Source: an uncultured Pelagibacteraceae bacterium
Lineage (GTDB): Bacteria > Pseudomonadota > Alphaproteobacteria > Pelagibacterales > Pelagibacteraceae
Reading direction: 5' to 3'
Assembly (NCBI GenBank): GCA_902589395.1
Contig: CACIST010000004.1
Location: 1-64,000 of the forward strand
Length of the DNA: 64,000 nt
Shown here: positions 13,836 through 22,655 of the stretch, in pieces
Numbering within the stretch: position 1 is the stretch's first letter
Layout of the letters: every line of letters starts with the position of its first letter
Made by a program: the position numbers and the translations under genes
Notes under the pieces: model-generated
What the model was told of the DNA's origin: nothing
The model's database searches: none
Seen by the model: the letters and a program-made list of their open reading frames with translations, nothing else

Positions 13836-14263
13836 TAATCTTTAACCTCTATACCCATTGATCTAGCTGAGCCAGCTATAATTTTAGAAGCCTCATCCAA
13901 ATCGTGAGCATTAAGATCTTCCATTTTTTTTTCTGCGATATCTTTAAGTTGTTGCTTTGAAATTGAACCAATAATATTCCTACCAGGTTCCTTTGATCCA
14001 CTTTTTAACTTCATAGCCTCTTTTATAAAATGTGATGCTGGTGGTGATTTTATTACAAAATCAAATTTTTTATCCTTATAAACAGTAATAATCACTGGAA
14101 CTGGTTTTCCTGCAAATGCTTTTGTTTTATCATTAAAAGCTTTACAGAATTCCATTATATTAATTCCTCTTTGACCTAGCGCAGGTCCCACTGGTGGCGC
14201 GGGATTTGCCTGCCCGCCTTTAATTTGTAATTTTACATATCCGCTTATTTCTTTTTTTGCCAT
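13835..14263 (-). CDS. rplK: 50S ribosomal protein L11
   Basis: [35 protein letters not shown]. Confidence 0.98.
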   Translation of the reverse strand: MAKKEISGYVKLQIKGGQANPAPPVGPALGQRGINIMEFCKAFNDKTKAFAGKPVPVIITVYKDKKFDFVIKSPPASHFIKEAMKLKSGSKEPGRNIIGSISKQQLKDIAEKKMEDLNAHDLDEASKIIAGSARSMGIEVKD

Positions 14264-14793
14264 TAACTTGCCTTTTCTACTTGGTTATATTCTAAATCAA
14301 CTGGTGTAGGACGTCCAAATATTGATACAGAAACTTTTAATCTTAATTTTTCTTCGTCAATGTCCTCAACTAATCCACTGAATGATGCAAAAGGTCCATC
14401 AATAACTTGAACCTTTTCTCCTACATTATATTCAATACCAGATTTGGGTTGCGCTACCCCATCTTTTATTTGTCCTAGTATCTTTTCAATTTCTTTATCT
14501 GAAACAGGGATTGGAGCACCTCTTGATCCAAGAAAACCACTTACCTTTTTTAAATTTTTAATCATATGGTATATATTATTGTCCATTTCGCTTTTAATTA
14601 AAATATAGCCTGGAAAATATTTTTTCTTTCTTTGCACCCTTTTTCCTCGTTTAACCTCAGTAACATCATGAGTAGGAACTATTATTTCCTCAAACTTTTC
14701 CGAAATCTCTGCTTTTTCAGCTTCTTCTTTAATAAGTTTAGCTACTTTATTTTCAAAACTTGAATGAGATTGAACTATATACCAGTTCTTCAT
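14263..14793 (-). CDS. nusG: Transcription termination/antitermination protein NusG
   Basis: [31 protein letters not shown] motif [23 protein letters not shown]. Confidence 0.97.
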   Translation of the reverse strand: MKNWYIVQSHSSFENKVAKLIKEEAEKAEISEKFEEIIVPTHDVTEVKRGKRVQRKKKYFPGYILIKSEMDNNIYHMIKNLKKVSGFLGSRGAPIPVSDKEIEKILGQIKDGVAQPKSGIEYNVGEKVQVIDGPFASFSGLVEDIDEEKLRLKVSVSIFGRPTPVDLEYNQVEKAS

Positions 14794-14984
14794 TATATGC
14801 TTACCTTAAGTACTAATTCTAAAAAGAACTTTAAAACCTGATCTAATAATAAAAAGAATAGAGATGCTATAACTGCCATAGCAAATACCATAAGTGCACC
14901 TTGTACTGTTTCTTTTGCTGTAGGCCATGAAACTTTAAAAGCTTCTTGTTTCACGTCTTGAATAAATTTTAAGGGATTTTTCAT
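14793..14984 (-). CDS. secE: Preprotein translocase SecE
   Basis: FIQDVKQEAFKVSWPTAKETVQGALMV plus TM segment. Confidence 0.95.
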   Translation of the reverse strand: MKNPLKFIQDVKQEAFKVSWPTAKETVQGALMVFAMAVIASLFFLLLDQVLKFFLELVLKVSI

Positions 14985-15003
14985 ATCTAAATTTCAGCTA
15001 TTT

Positions 15004-15079
15004 TGGCAGGAGCGAAGGGAATCGAACCCCCAACCTCCGGTTTTGGAGACCGGCGCTCTACCAATTGAGCTACACTCCT
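15004..15079 (-). tRNA. trnW: tRNA-Trp(CCA)
   Basis: AGGAGTGTAGCTCAATTGGTAGAGCGCCGGTCTCCAAAACCGGAGGTTGGGGGTTCGATTCCCTTCGCTCCTGCCA; cloverleaf, anticodon CCA. Confidence 0.97.
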
Positions 15080-15086
15080 ATAGTGT

Positions 15087-16277
15087 TTACTCTATAATCT
15101 TAGTTACTACTCCAGCTCCTACTGTTCTACCACCTTCTCTAATTGCAAAGTTAAGTTTTTCATCCATTGCAATAGGTGTAATTAATTTTACTGTAAATTT
15201 TGCATCATCACCCGGCATAACCATCTCTGTACCTGACGGTAATTCAACTTCTCCAGTTACATCTGTTGTCCTAAAGTAAAATTGAGGTCTGTATTTAGTA
15301 AAGAAAGGAGTATGTCTTCCACCCTCTTCTTTCTTTAATACATATGCCTGTGCTTCAAATTTAGTATGAGGTTTAATAGAACCAGGCTTACATAAAACTT
15401 GGCCTCTTTCAACATCAGTTCTCTCTACACCTCTAAGAAGTGCACCAATGTTATCACCAGCCTCACCTGAATCTAAAAGCTTTCGAAACATTTCTACTCC
15501 TGTGCAAACTGATTTTTTAGTATCTCTAATACCAACAATTTCAATTTCCTCACCAGTTTTGATTACTCCAGACTCAACTCTTCCTGTTACAACAGTTCCT
15601 CTTCCAGAAATCGAAAATACATCTTCAACTGGCATCAAGAAATCTTTATCTTTTGGTCTATCAGGCTGAGGAATAAAATCATCAACAGCTTTCATTAAAT
15701 CCATAATAGAGTTTTTACCAATTTCATCATCTCTTCCTTCAACTGCTGCTAAGGCTGAACCCTTAACTATTGGTGTTTTATCACCAGGAAATTTATAAGA
15801 TGTTAAAAGATCTTTAATTTCTTCTTCAACTAGGTCAATCATTTCTTTGTCATCAACTTGGTCTACTTTATTTAAATATACTACTATGGCCGGGACACCA
15901 ACTTGACGTGCAAGAAGTATGTGTTCTCTAGTTTGTGGCATAGGTCCATCAGCTGCGTTAACTACTAATATTGCACCATCCATTTGTGCAGCACCGGTTA
16001 TCATATTTTTTACATAGTCTGCGTGGCCTGGGCAGTCTACATGAGCGTAATGTCTTTTTTCAGTTTCATACTCCACGTGAGCCGTTGAGATCGTTATCCC
16101 TCTCTCTTTTTCTTCTGGAGCCTTATCAATTTGGTCATAAGCAGTAAATTGTGCACCACCAGACTCTGCTAATACTTTTGTTATCGCAGCTGTTAATGTT
16201 GTCTTACCATGATCTACATGGCCAATAGTTCCAATATTACAGTGCGGTTTATTTCTTACAAACTTTTCTTTTGACAT
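15087..16277 (-). CDS. tuf: Elongation factor Tu
   Basis: [48 protein letters not shown]. Confidence 0.98.
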   Translation of the reverse strand: MSKEKFVRNKPHCNIGTIGHVDHGKTTLTAAITKVLAESGGAQFTAYDQIDKAPEEKERGITISTAHVEYETEKRHYAHVDCPGHADYVKNMITGAAQMDGAILVVNAADGPMPQTREHILLARQVGVPAIVVYLNKVDQVDDKEMIDLVEEEIKDLLTSYKFPGDKTPIVKGSALAAVEGRDDEIGKNSIMDLMKAVDDFIPQPDRPKDKDFLMPVEDVFSISGRGTVVTGRVESGVIKTGEEIEIVGIRDTKKSVCTGVEMFRKLLDSGEAGDNIGALLRGVERTDVERGQVLCKPGSIKPHTKFEAQAYVLKKEEGGRHTPFFTKYRPQFYFRTTDVTGEVELPSGTEMVMPGDDAKFTVKLITPIAMDEKLNFAIREGGRTVGAGVVTKIIE

Positions 16278-16313
16278 TACTTTTTTACCTCTTTTTTTTT
16301 TTTTTTTAATTTT

Positions 16314-16387
16314 TGGAGCGGGTAAAGGGAATCGAACCCTTACATCCAGCTTGGAAGGCTAGCGTTCTACCATTGAACTACACCCGC
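16314..16387 (-). tRNA. trnG: tRNA-Gly(UCC)
   Basis: GCGGGTGTAGTTCAATGGTAGAACGCTAGCCTTCCAAGCTGGATGTAAGGGTTCGATTCCCTTTACCCGCTCCA. Confidence 0.97.
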
Positions 16388-16429
16388 ATCACCCAAGTAT
16401 ACTCCTAAATTGTTTAAATATTTATTGAA

Positions 16430-16515
<86 letters not shown>

Positions 16516-16647
16516 CTAATAGCAGGGGAAGCGTCCCCTTGTTCAATAAAGCTTCAAACAACATGCGTTTTATATATTTTTATTGTACAAATGCAACACG
16601 TGAATTTCGTGAAAAATAGTATAAAAAACCCTTTAAATTCATAAAAT

Positions 16648-17385
16648 ATGACTCAAAAATCATCTTTTTTTATCGCTGGACGACATGCAGTTATTGGAGC
16701 ATTAAAAAATGTAGACAGAAGAGTAATTAAAATATTCTTAACTGAAGAAAGTAAAAAAAATATACATAAACTTAACCCACATAAAAATTTGTTAAAAGAT
16801 ATCAAGGTTTTTTTTAAAACTAAAAAAGAACTAGATAAGTACTGCAGAAGTGAAGATATTTTGCATCAAGGCTATGTTGCTGAAATAGAACATTTGGAAA
16901 ATCCTGAATTAAAAGAATTTATTAAAGAAAAAAATAATTTAACATTTGTTTGTTTAGATGAGGTTACAGATCCAAGAAATATTGGTTCATTGATTAGGAG
17001 TGCAGCTTCATTTAATATTGATGGACTTATAGTAAAAGAAAGACATTTTCCAAGTGAAAGCAAATTATTATATAAATCCGCAAGTGGCTGCGTAGAGCAC
17101 TTAAATATTTTTCAAGTATCAAACATAAATACCACTTTAAAATACTTAAGAGACAAAAATTTCTGGGTTTATGGTTTTACCGCTAACAGTGAAAAAAATT
17201 TTACTGATGTAAAGTGGAATGGGAATAATGTTCTACTTTTTGGATCAGAAGGACACGGTCTTAATCAACATACACAAAAATACACAGACTTTTCAGTAAA
17301 GATTAATATTAACAAAAATATTGAGAGTTTAAATATATCTAATAGTGCAGCAATAGTTTTTCATCATATAAATCAACAAAAATAA
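16648..17385 (+). CDS. rlmB: TrmH/SpoU family RNA 2'-O-methyltransferase (RlmB-like)
   Basis: FIAGRHAVIGALKN; LDEVTDPRNIGSLIRSAASFNIDGLIV; LLFGSEGHGLN; LNISNSAAIVFHH. Confidence 0.88.
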   Translation: MTQKSSFFIAGRHAVIGALKNVDRRVIKIFLTEESKKNIHKLNPHKNLLKDIKVFFKTKKELDKYCRSEDILHQGYVAEIEHLENPELKEFIKEKNNLTFVCLDEVTDPRNIGSLIRSAASFNIDGLIVKERHFPSESKLLYKSASGCVEHLNIFQVSNINTTLKYLRDKNFWVYGFTANSEKNFTDVKWNGNNVLLFGSEGHGLNQHTQKYTDFSVKININKNIESLNISNSAAIVFHHINQQK

Positions 17386-17425
17386 TTCTTGATAATATAT
17401 TAAATGCTATTAAAAAACTCTACAA

Positions 17426-17501
17426 GCCCTTGTAGCTCAGTTGGTAGAGCAATTGATTTGTAATCAATAGGTCCGCGGTTCGAATCCGTGCGGGGGCACC
17501 A
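17426..17501 (+). tRNA. trnT: tRNA-Thr(UGU), intact copy
   Basis: GCCCTTGTAGCTCAGTTGGTAGAGCAATTGATTTGTAATCAATAGGTCCGCGGTTCGAATCCGTGCGGGGGCACCA; loop TTTGTAA gives anticodon TGT. Confidence 0.97.
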
Positions 17502-17502
17502 C
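17451..17502 (+). repeat. att-like direct repeat, left copy (3' part of the intact tRNA-Thr)
   Basis: 52-bp exact match to 19002-19053. Confidence 0.95.
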
Positions 17503-17557
17503 TTCCTTAGTAAAATCAACGTTATCTATTTTTGCAAAACTAAAAATTTAATAATTT

Positions 17558-17589
17558 GGTAGCAATGAGTGTTACCATAGTGCTACCAC
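17558..17589. repeat. Left internal repeat array of Thr island (arm-site-like)
   Basis: GGTAGCAATGAGTGTTACCATAGTGCTACCAC: GTTACC and GCTACC spaced 11 bp, plus inverted GGTAGC. Confidence 0.7.
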
Positions 17590-17637
17590 TTTTGTAGACC
17601 AATCAACAGATCATTCATGTTTAATTTTAGATAATTA

Positions 17638-18906
17638 TTAACTAAATACAAAAACTGTAGAGTCTTCTAGCTCAGTAATATTCAGCTTATCTTTTTTTAT
17701 TGATACACTAACATTATTAGCTTCTAAAAAATCTTTGACCTGGGAAGATTTTATTCCATAGTTAGTATTTTCACTCTCTACTCCAAATGCAGCTTTTGTA
17801 TAATCTTTAGATAATTTCATTGTCGCTACTCCTACAAGGCTACCAGAGTCTTTATCAACTATTGGACCTCCACTATTACCTGGATTGACTGTTGCATCAA
17901 TTTGCAACATAGAAGTGTTGTTCTTTATACCCTTAAGTGAGTTTATAATTCCAGATGTAATTTTCAAATCATCACTAATATATTTTCCATAAGGATAACC
18001 AGCTACTAGAATACTCTGAGCTTTTTTTGGAGAGTTATTTGAAAACTTAATATAATTTTTATTTTTTACTTCAACTTTAAGCAATGCGATGTCTAAAATT
18101 TCATCAAACGCAATCATCTTTGCTTCCTTCTCCTTATTTTTAAACATGATCTTGGTATTATTCTCACTTGTTTTTACTACATGATAATTTGTTATCACGT
18201 AACCTTCGTTGTTAACGAAAAAACCAGTTCCAACTGTACCTGTAGCGGGATTTTCATCTTTTGATATAGCTTCTTTTTGTTTTTTGGATTTATTAGAATT
18301 TTCTGATGTACTTTCTTCAGTGTTATCACTAACTTTAGGCGAGCCAGAAGCTACAGATACTAAGTATCCTTTAGCTATGTCATCAACCTGACCAGAATTA
18401 TTTTGATGAACGATCCACGTACTTTCAACCGCTCCTTCTTTTTTAAATTTGCTTCTTAACGTATTACCGTTAAATTTTGTTGAGACCGAAAATACATCAA
18501 GGTCACTTCTAAATATTATTAATTGTTTTTTTAAATTTATTGTATTTGCCAACCCAATACATGTACCCTCTTTAACATATTGTTCTATATGTGCCTTATA
18601 AACTTCTGGCTGAGCTTCATCAGATATTAACAACATTAAAATATCAGCCCACTCTGCTGCTTTAGATAATTTCATGACTTTAAAACCTTTGGACTCAGCT
18701 TTAGATATGTTTTTTGAATCTTCTCGTAAAGCTATTACAATATTACTTACACCACTGTCCTGTAAATTTAATGCATGAGCTTCAGCTTGATTACCAAAAC
18801 CAAATATTGCGATTCTTTTATTGTTAATTAAATCTATTTTTGAGTCACTTTGAGATTTATTATTTTTTGTTTTTTTTTCAGAATTAAAAATATCGAATAA
18901 ACCCAT
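17638..18906 (-). CDS. KARI N-terminal-like Rossmann domain fused to a trypsin-like (HtrA-type) serine protease
   Basis: N-terminus KRIAIFGFGNQAEAHALNLQDSGVSNIVIALREDSKNISKAESKGFKVMKLSKAAEWADILMLLISDEAQPEVYKAHIEQYVKEGTCIGLAN resembles IlvC; C-terminus has TNYHVV, LDIALLKV, NPGNSGGPIV triad motifs. Confidence 0.88.
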   Translation of the reverse strand: MGLFDIFNSEKKTKNNKSQSDSKIDLINNKRIAIFGFGNQAEAHALNLQDSGVSNIVIALREDSKNISKAESKGFKVMKLSKAAEWADILMLLISDEAQPEVYKAHIEQYVKEGTCIGLANTINLKKQLIIFRSDLDVFSVSTKFNGNTLRSKFKKEGAVESTWIVHQNNSGQVDDIAKGYLVSVASGSPKVSDNTEESTSENSNKSKKQKEAISKDENPATGTVGTGFFVNNEGYVITNYHVVKTSENNTKIMFKNKEKEAKMIAFDEILDIALLKVEVKNKNYIKFSNNSPKKAQSILVAGYPYGKYISDDLKITSGIINSLKGIKNNTSMLQIDATVNPGNSGGPIVDKDSGSLVGVATMKLSKDYTKAAFGVESENTNYGIKSSQVKDFLEANNVSVSIKKDKLNITELEDSTVFVFS

Positions 18907-18926
18907 AACTATATTAAATCATATCA

Positions 18927-18948
18927 TTGCTACCATAGTGTTACCAAG
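18927..18948. repeat. Right internal repeat array of Thr island
   Basis: TTGCTACCATAGTGTTACCAAG: same element as the left array (11-bp spacing), 20 bp upstream of the cargo start codon. Confidence 0.7.
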
Positions 18949-19001
18949 TCAAAAATATTTTAGGATTATTGTTGCAAACAAATGTTTATTTAAACTTTTA
19001 G

Positions 19002-19053
19002 AATTGATTTGTAATCAATAGGTCCGCGGTTCGAATCCGTGCGGGGGCACCAC
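19002..19053 (+). repeat. tRNA-Thr 3' fragment (displaced att copy)
   Basis: 52-bp exact copy of 17451-17502 without a tRNA 5' half. Confidence 0.95.
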
Positions 19054-19218
19054 AAATTGTTAAAAAATAATGATTAATAAGTTGGTATCTATCCTTTTAA
19101 ATTTTATTTAATATTTCTTATTATTTAATAATAATTATTGTGAAAGGATTGAGAATAAATTACTTGAGAAGAAAAAAATTTCTTTGAATGTATTTTGAAG
19201 AAATAAATTTATAGGTCT

Positions 19219-19845
19219 TTAATTATTCTTTATATGTGGGAAATGCATCCAACCTGTAACAATATATTTAAGTCCACTGTTTAAAATTTTACCATTATGA
19301 GCATGTGTCCATTCAGCAGGCCAAATTAATGTTTTTCCTATTTCTGGTTTAATTTCTATATCATAATGTGAAAAGTGTGTTGTACCACCATCTTCAACAT
19401 TATTTAGATATGTCATCCATGCAAATAATCTGTGTGATGATGAAATAGAACTTCTTTCGGTATGAACTTTAGCAAAATGTCCACCTGGAGAATATTTTTG
19501 AATATTAAATTTTCCAATATGTACCTCTTTAAACAAACTCTTTAAAAATGGCCACTGGTTTTGGTAATCTTTAAAGCTTTCAAATAAGTTGTTAATATAT
19601 TTATTTAGACATTTAAATTTTTCATTTTTTAAATCATTCGCATTAACCACAATGTCTGTAGTTTTTTTGATTTCTAAATTTTTGCCAGAACCAGATACTC
19701 CGTCTCTTTGTAAATTTCTATTTTCTTCAAAAAAATTTATAATTTCTTTACACAAATCATCATTTTCTAAGTTCCAGGCTCCAATAAAATGTGGATATTT
19801 TTCCTCATTTTTTATTGTGCTTGATCTGATATTTATTCTTTTCAT
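19219..19845 (-). CDS. 2OG-Fe(II) oxygenase, prolyl 4-hydroxylase-like
   Basis: FAKVHTERS...FAWMTYLNNVEDGGTTHFSHYDIEIKPEIGKTLIWPAEWTHAHNG: HxE/D...H...K pattern of P4Hc. Confidence 0.8.
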   Translation of the reverse strand: MKRINIRSSTIKNEEKYPHFIGAWNLENDDLCKEIINFFEENRNLQRDGVSGSGKNLEIKKTTDIVVNANDLKNEKFKCLNKYINNLFESFKDYQNQWPFLKSLFKEVHIGKFNIQKYSPGGHFAKVHTERSSISSSHRLFAWMTYLNNVEDGGTTHFSHYDIEIKPEIGKTLIWPAEWTHAHNGKILNSGLKYIVTGWMHFPHIKNN

Positions 19846-19847
19846 TA

Positions 19848-20393
19848 CTAAATAATTTTAAAATCTTTTTGAGTAAATGATATAACACCCTGTGTTTTAG
19901 CTATTAAGTTTAAACCATGGTTATGTTCATTTAATTTAAGTAATAATTCGCCATATGCAATAATAGTTTTTTTATTATTTGGGTCTAGACTAATAGCTTT
20001 TTTATAAATTTCTTTAGCCTCAATTAATCTACCAAGTTTTTCGACTATTATGCCAAGGTTGCTATAAGCCATAGCATAATTAGGTCTAAGATTTATAGTT
20101 TTTCTTAAACTCAATTCAGCTTCTTTAAATCTTCCTAATGCATGAAATATAATGCCTAAATTATTATAAGCACTTAAATTGTCAGGTTTAAGTTCTATGG
20201 CTTTTTTATAAATTATTTCAGCTTCTTTTAACTTGCCTAATTTTTGTAAGGTGACGCCAAGATTATTATGTGCTTGAGTGTGATTAGGTTCATGATTAAT
20301 TATTTTTTTATAAGTATCTTCCGCCTTTAGAAGTTGGCCATTTTTAAAATTAGTATCGCCTTCCTCAAGTAATTGATTAATATCTATATTCAT
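19848..20393 (-). CDS. TPR repeat protein
   Basis: Repeats AHNNLGVTLQKLGKLKEAEIIYKKAIELKPDNLSAYNNLGIIFHALGRFKEAE. Confidence 0.9.
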   Translation of the reverse strand: MNIDINQLLEEGDTNFKNGQLLKAEDTYKKIINHEPNHTQAHNNLGVTLQKLGKLKEAEIIYKKAIELKPDNLSAYNNLGIIFHALGRFKEAELSLRKTINLRPNYAMAYSNLGIIVEKLGRLIEAKEIYKKAISLDPNNKKTIIAYGELLLKLNEHNHGLNLIAKTQGVISFTQKDFKII

Positions 20394-20477
20394 AATAATA
20401 TAAACATTTTAACACCTCATTAATATTGTGTCGAGATTTGAAATATTATGTAAATAATATTTTTAAACTTTATGTTA

Positions 20478-21623
20478 CTATAATGATTTAGAAGTAATTT
20501 GCTTTTTTGGATCAAAAAATGGTTTCTCTATGACATCACACTTAAAGACCTTATTATCAATAGTAACTTCAATCTCTAAACCGATTTTTGTGTAATCAAT
20601 ATCGACCATACCTAAAGCAATATTTTTTTTTAAACGAGGTGAATATACTGCTGAGGTTACTTTTCCTATAATCTTATTGTCAGACTTTAAAGGCCAATAT
20701 GTAGTATTTGGTCCACCTAACTTTTCACATTTAATATGTAAACCAATTTGTAATCTTTTAACCCCTTCTGCTTTAATTTTTTTAAGTGCTTTTTTTCCTA
20801 TAAAATCTATATCACCATTTAAGTGGACTAAACGATCTAAACCTAATTCATAAGGATTTGTATGAATGTCAGCATCAGCATGATAAGAAAGCATAGCACC
20901 TTCTATTCTTCTTATAGAAGAAGTGTGACCTGGTTTGAGTCCAAATTTTTCTCCAGCTAACATAATTTTTTCATATAGTTCATTTCCTTTTGAACCATCT
21001 CTTAAAAATAATTCATAACCAAATTCACTTGACCAACCTGTTCTTGATACAATTAATGGTATTCCATCTAAATCTAATTCTCTAAACCAATAATATTTTA
21101 AATCTTTTATACTTTCTCCAAATAATTTAATCATGATTTCAGCAGACTTTGGTCCTTGCAATTGTAATGGCGAAACATCTGGCTCAGTTATTTTCACATC
21201 TAATGCTGAGTTAATAGCTACTCCTTGAGCCCATAATAAAATATCACTGTCACCTAAAGATAACCAAAAGTGATTTTCCCCCAAACGTAAAAGAACAGGG
21301 TCATTTAGTACCCCACCTTGTGCGTTTGTAATTAAAACATATTTACATTGTCCAACAGATAATTTTGATAAATCTCTTGGTGTTAATAATTGAATAAATT
21401 TAAACGCATCTGGTCCAGTAATTTCTACTTGTCTTTCAACAGCAACATCACATAAAATTGCTGTTTCAATTAAGTTCCAAAAGTTTTGTTCAGGATCGCC
21501 GAAATCACGAGGTATATACATATGATTATATACAGAAAAACCAGTAGCTCCCCATTTAACAGTTGAGTCAAAATATGGAGATTTTCTAATTTGAGTTCCA
21601 AACCCAAAATTTTTGTTGCTCAT
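20478..21623 (-). CDS. GcvT/aminomethyltransferase-family protein, DmdA-like
   Basis: CDVAVERQVEITGPDAFKFIQLLTPRDLSKLSVGQCKYVLITNAQGGVLNDPVLLRL; RTGWSSEFGYELFL. Confidence 0.8.
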   Translation of the reverse strand: MSNKNFGFGTQIRKSPYFDSTVKWGATGFSVYNHMYIPRDFGDPEQNFWNLIETAILCDVAVERQVEITGPDAFKFIQLLTPRDLSKLSVGQCKYVLITNAQGGVLNDPVLLRLGENHFWLSLGDSDILLWAQGVAINSALDVKITEPDVSPLQLQGPKSAEIMIKLFGESIKDLKYYWFRELDLDGIPLIVSRTGWSSEFGYELFLRDGSKGNELYEKIMLAGEKFGLKPGHTSSIRRIEGAMLSYHADADIHTNPYELGLDRLVHLNGDIDFIGKKALKKIKAEGVKRLQIGLHIKCEKLGGPNTTYWPLKSDNKIIGKVTSAVYSPRLKKNIALGMVDIDYTKIGLEIEVTIDNKVFKCDVIEKPFFDPKKQITSKSL

Positions 21624-22393
21624 TAATTTGTTTCTTTTCTGATCTGTTCTATTTTAATTTTTTTTTGAAGACTTCTATTTGAGTCGTACAGAAGATTGAA
21701 CTTAATTTTTTTATTTATTTTTATAGAAATAATTTTAGCATTTCTTACTTCGTAATTGTCAGCTACAGCACTGATAGGTCTCTTTTGAATGTTTAAATTT
21801 TTAATAATAATTTTTGATTTATCGCTAACTACTCTACCCTTCCATCTTCTTGGTCTAAAAGCACTAATTGGTCTGATAGACAACTTCTTCGAATCTAAGT
21901 TTAATATAGGACCATAAACTGACATATTATAAGCAGTACTTCCAGCTGGTGTAGAAACTAAAATTCCATCTGATACTAATTTTTTTATAATTTTCTGTGA
22001 TCCACTAGAAATTTCCAACGAGGCTGTTTGTCTGCTTTGTCTTAATATAGATACCTCGTTTATTGCAATAGATTTTTTATTTTTATTAAATTTATTTTTA
22101 ACAACCATTTCTAACGGTGAAATTGTGACAGACTTTGCCTTGGACAAGTTTTTTACTGTATTTTTTGATGAAAATTTATTCATTAAAAAACCATAACTCC
22201 CAGCATTTATCCCATAGAAAGGTTTTTTGAATTTATTATACTTTTTCAAAGACGAAAGCATAAAACCATCACCTCCAACAACAATTATTAGATTACATTT
22301 ACCTAAGGATATATTTTTGATTTTATGATCAAGAAAATTTTTAATTTTTTTTGATGTTTTTGTATTATCAAAAAGAATATGTGGTTTGATCAT
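21623..22393 (-). CDS. nadK: NAD kinase
   Basis: IIVVGGDGFMLSSLKKY; YGINAGSYGFLMN; VSTPAGSTAYNMSVYGPIL. Confidence 0.92.
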   Translation of the reverse strand: MIKPHILFDNTKTSKKIKNFLDHKIKNISLGKCNLIIVVGGDGFMLSSLKKYNKFKKPFYGINAGSYGFLMNKFSSKNTVKNLSKAKSVTISPLEMVVKNKFNKNKKSIAINEVSILRQSRQTASLEISSGSQKIIKKLVSDGILVSTPAGSTAYNMSVYGPILNLDSKKLSIRPISAFRPRRWKGRVVSDKSKIIIKNLNIQKRPISAVADNYEVRNAKIISIKINKKIKFNLLYDSNRSLQKKIKIEQIRKETN

Positions 22394-22397
22394 TTAA

Positions 22398-22483
22398 TGG
22401 TGCCCTCGGCCAGACTCGAACTGGCACTCCATAAATGGCAAGGATTTTAAGTCCTTTGTGTCTACCAATTTCACCACGAGGGC
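22398..22483 (-). tRNA. trnL: tRNA-Leu(UAA), intact copy
   Basis: GCCCTCGTGGTGAAATTGGTAGACACAAAGGACTTAAAATCCTTGCCATTTATGGAGTGCCAGTTCGAGTCTGGCCGAGGGCACCA; loop CTTAAAA. Confidence 0.97.
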
Positions 22484-22553
22484 ATTAATCAATTTCATAA
22501 GTGTTTATGCCAATATTTATAATTGAACAAGAGGAATAAGTAAAATTTTTTTA
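22445..22553 (-). repeat. Left copy: tRNA-Leu 5' half and upstream region
   Basis: ttttaagtcctttgtgtctaccaatttcaccacgagggcattaat then diverged similarity. Confidence 0.9.
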
Positions 22554-22563
22554 TTTTATCTCT

Positions 22564-22587
22564 ATATGTACAGGTCGAGTACAGGTT
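22564..22587. repeat. Left internal repeat array of Leu island
   Basis: atatGTACAGGTcgaGTACAGGTt: two GTACAGGT at 11-bp spacing. Confidence 0.75.
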
Positions 22588-22655
22588 ATCCTATATTATC
22601 CTATATAAATATTATTTAAATCTTTAGAGATGGTCTTTTTATTTTTTTAGATAAT

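Larger units (their letters stand above)
17451..19053. mobile_element. Integrase-less mini-island in tRNA-Thr: 52-bp direct repeats bracketing one cargo gene (repeat-to-repeat period 1551 bp)
   Basis: aattgatttgtaatcaataggtccgcggttcgaatccgtgcgggggcaccac is present identically at 17451-17502 and 19002-19053; the second copy lacks the tRNA 5' half. Confidence 0.85.

Noticed and set aside
4010-13845. Several antisense ORFs over rpoC, rpoB, rplL, rplJ, rplA
   Set aside because: They mirror strong conserved coding on the other strand, show no recognisable motifs, and are expected by chance in AT-rich coding DNA.
19002-19053. Second tRNA-Thr gene
   Set aside because: It lacks the acceptor 5' strand and D arm; it is an att fragment, not a functional tRNA.
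22587-22607. Tandem tatcctatat 10-bp repeat
   Set aside because: Two low-complexity AT-rich units next to the Leu array, with no counterpart at the right end; not convincing as a separate site.
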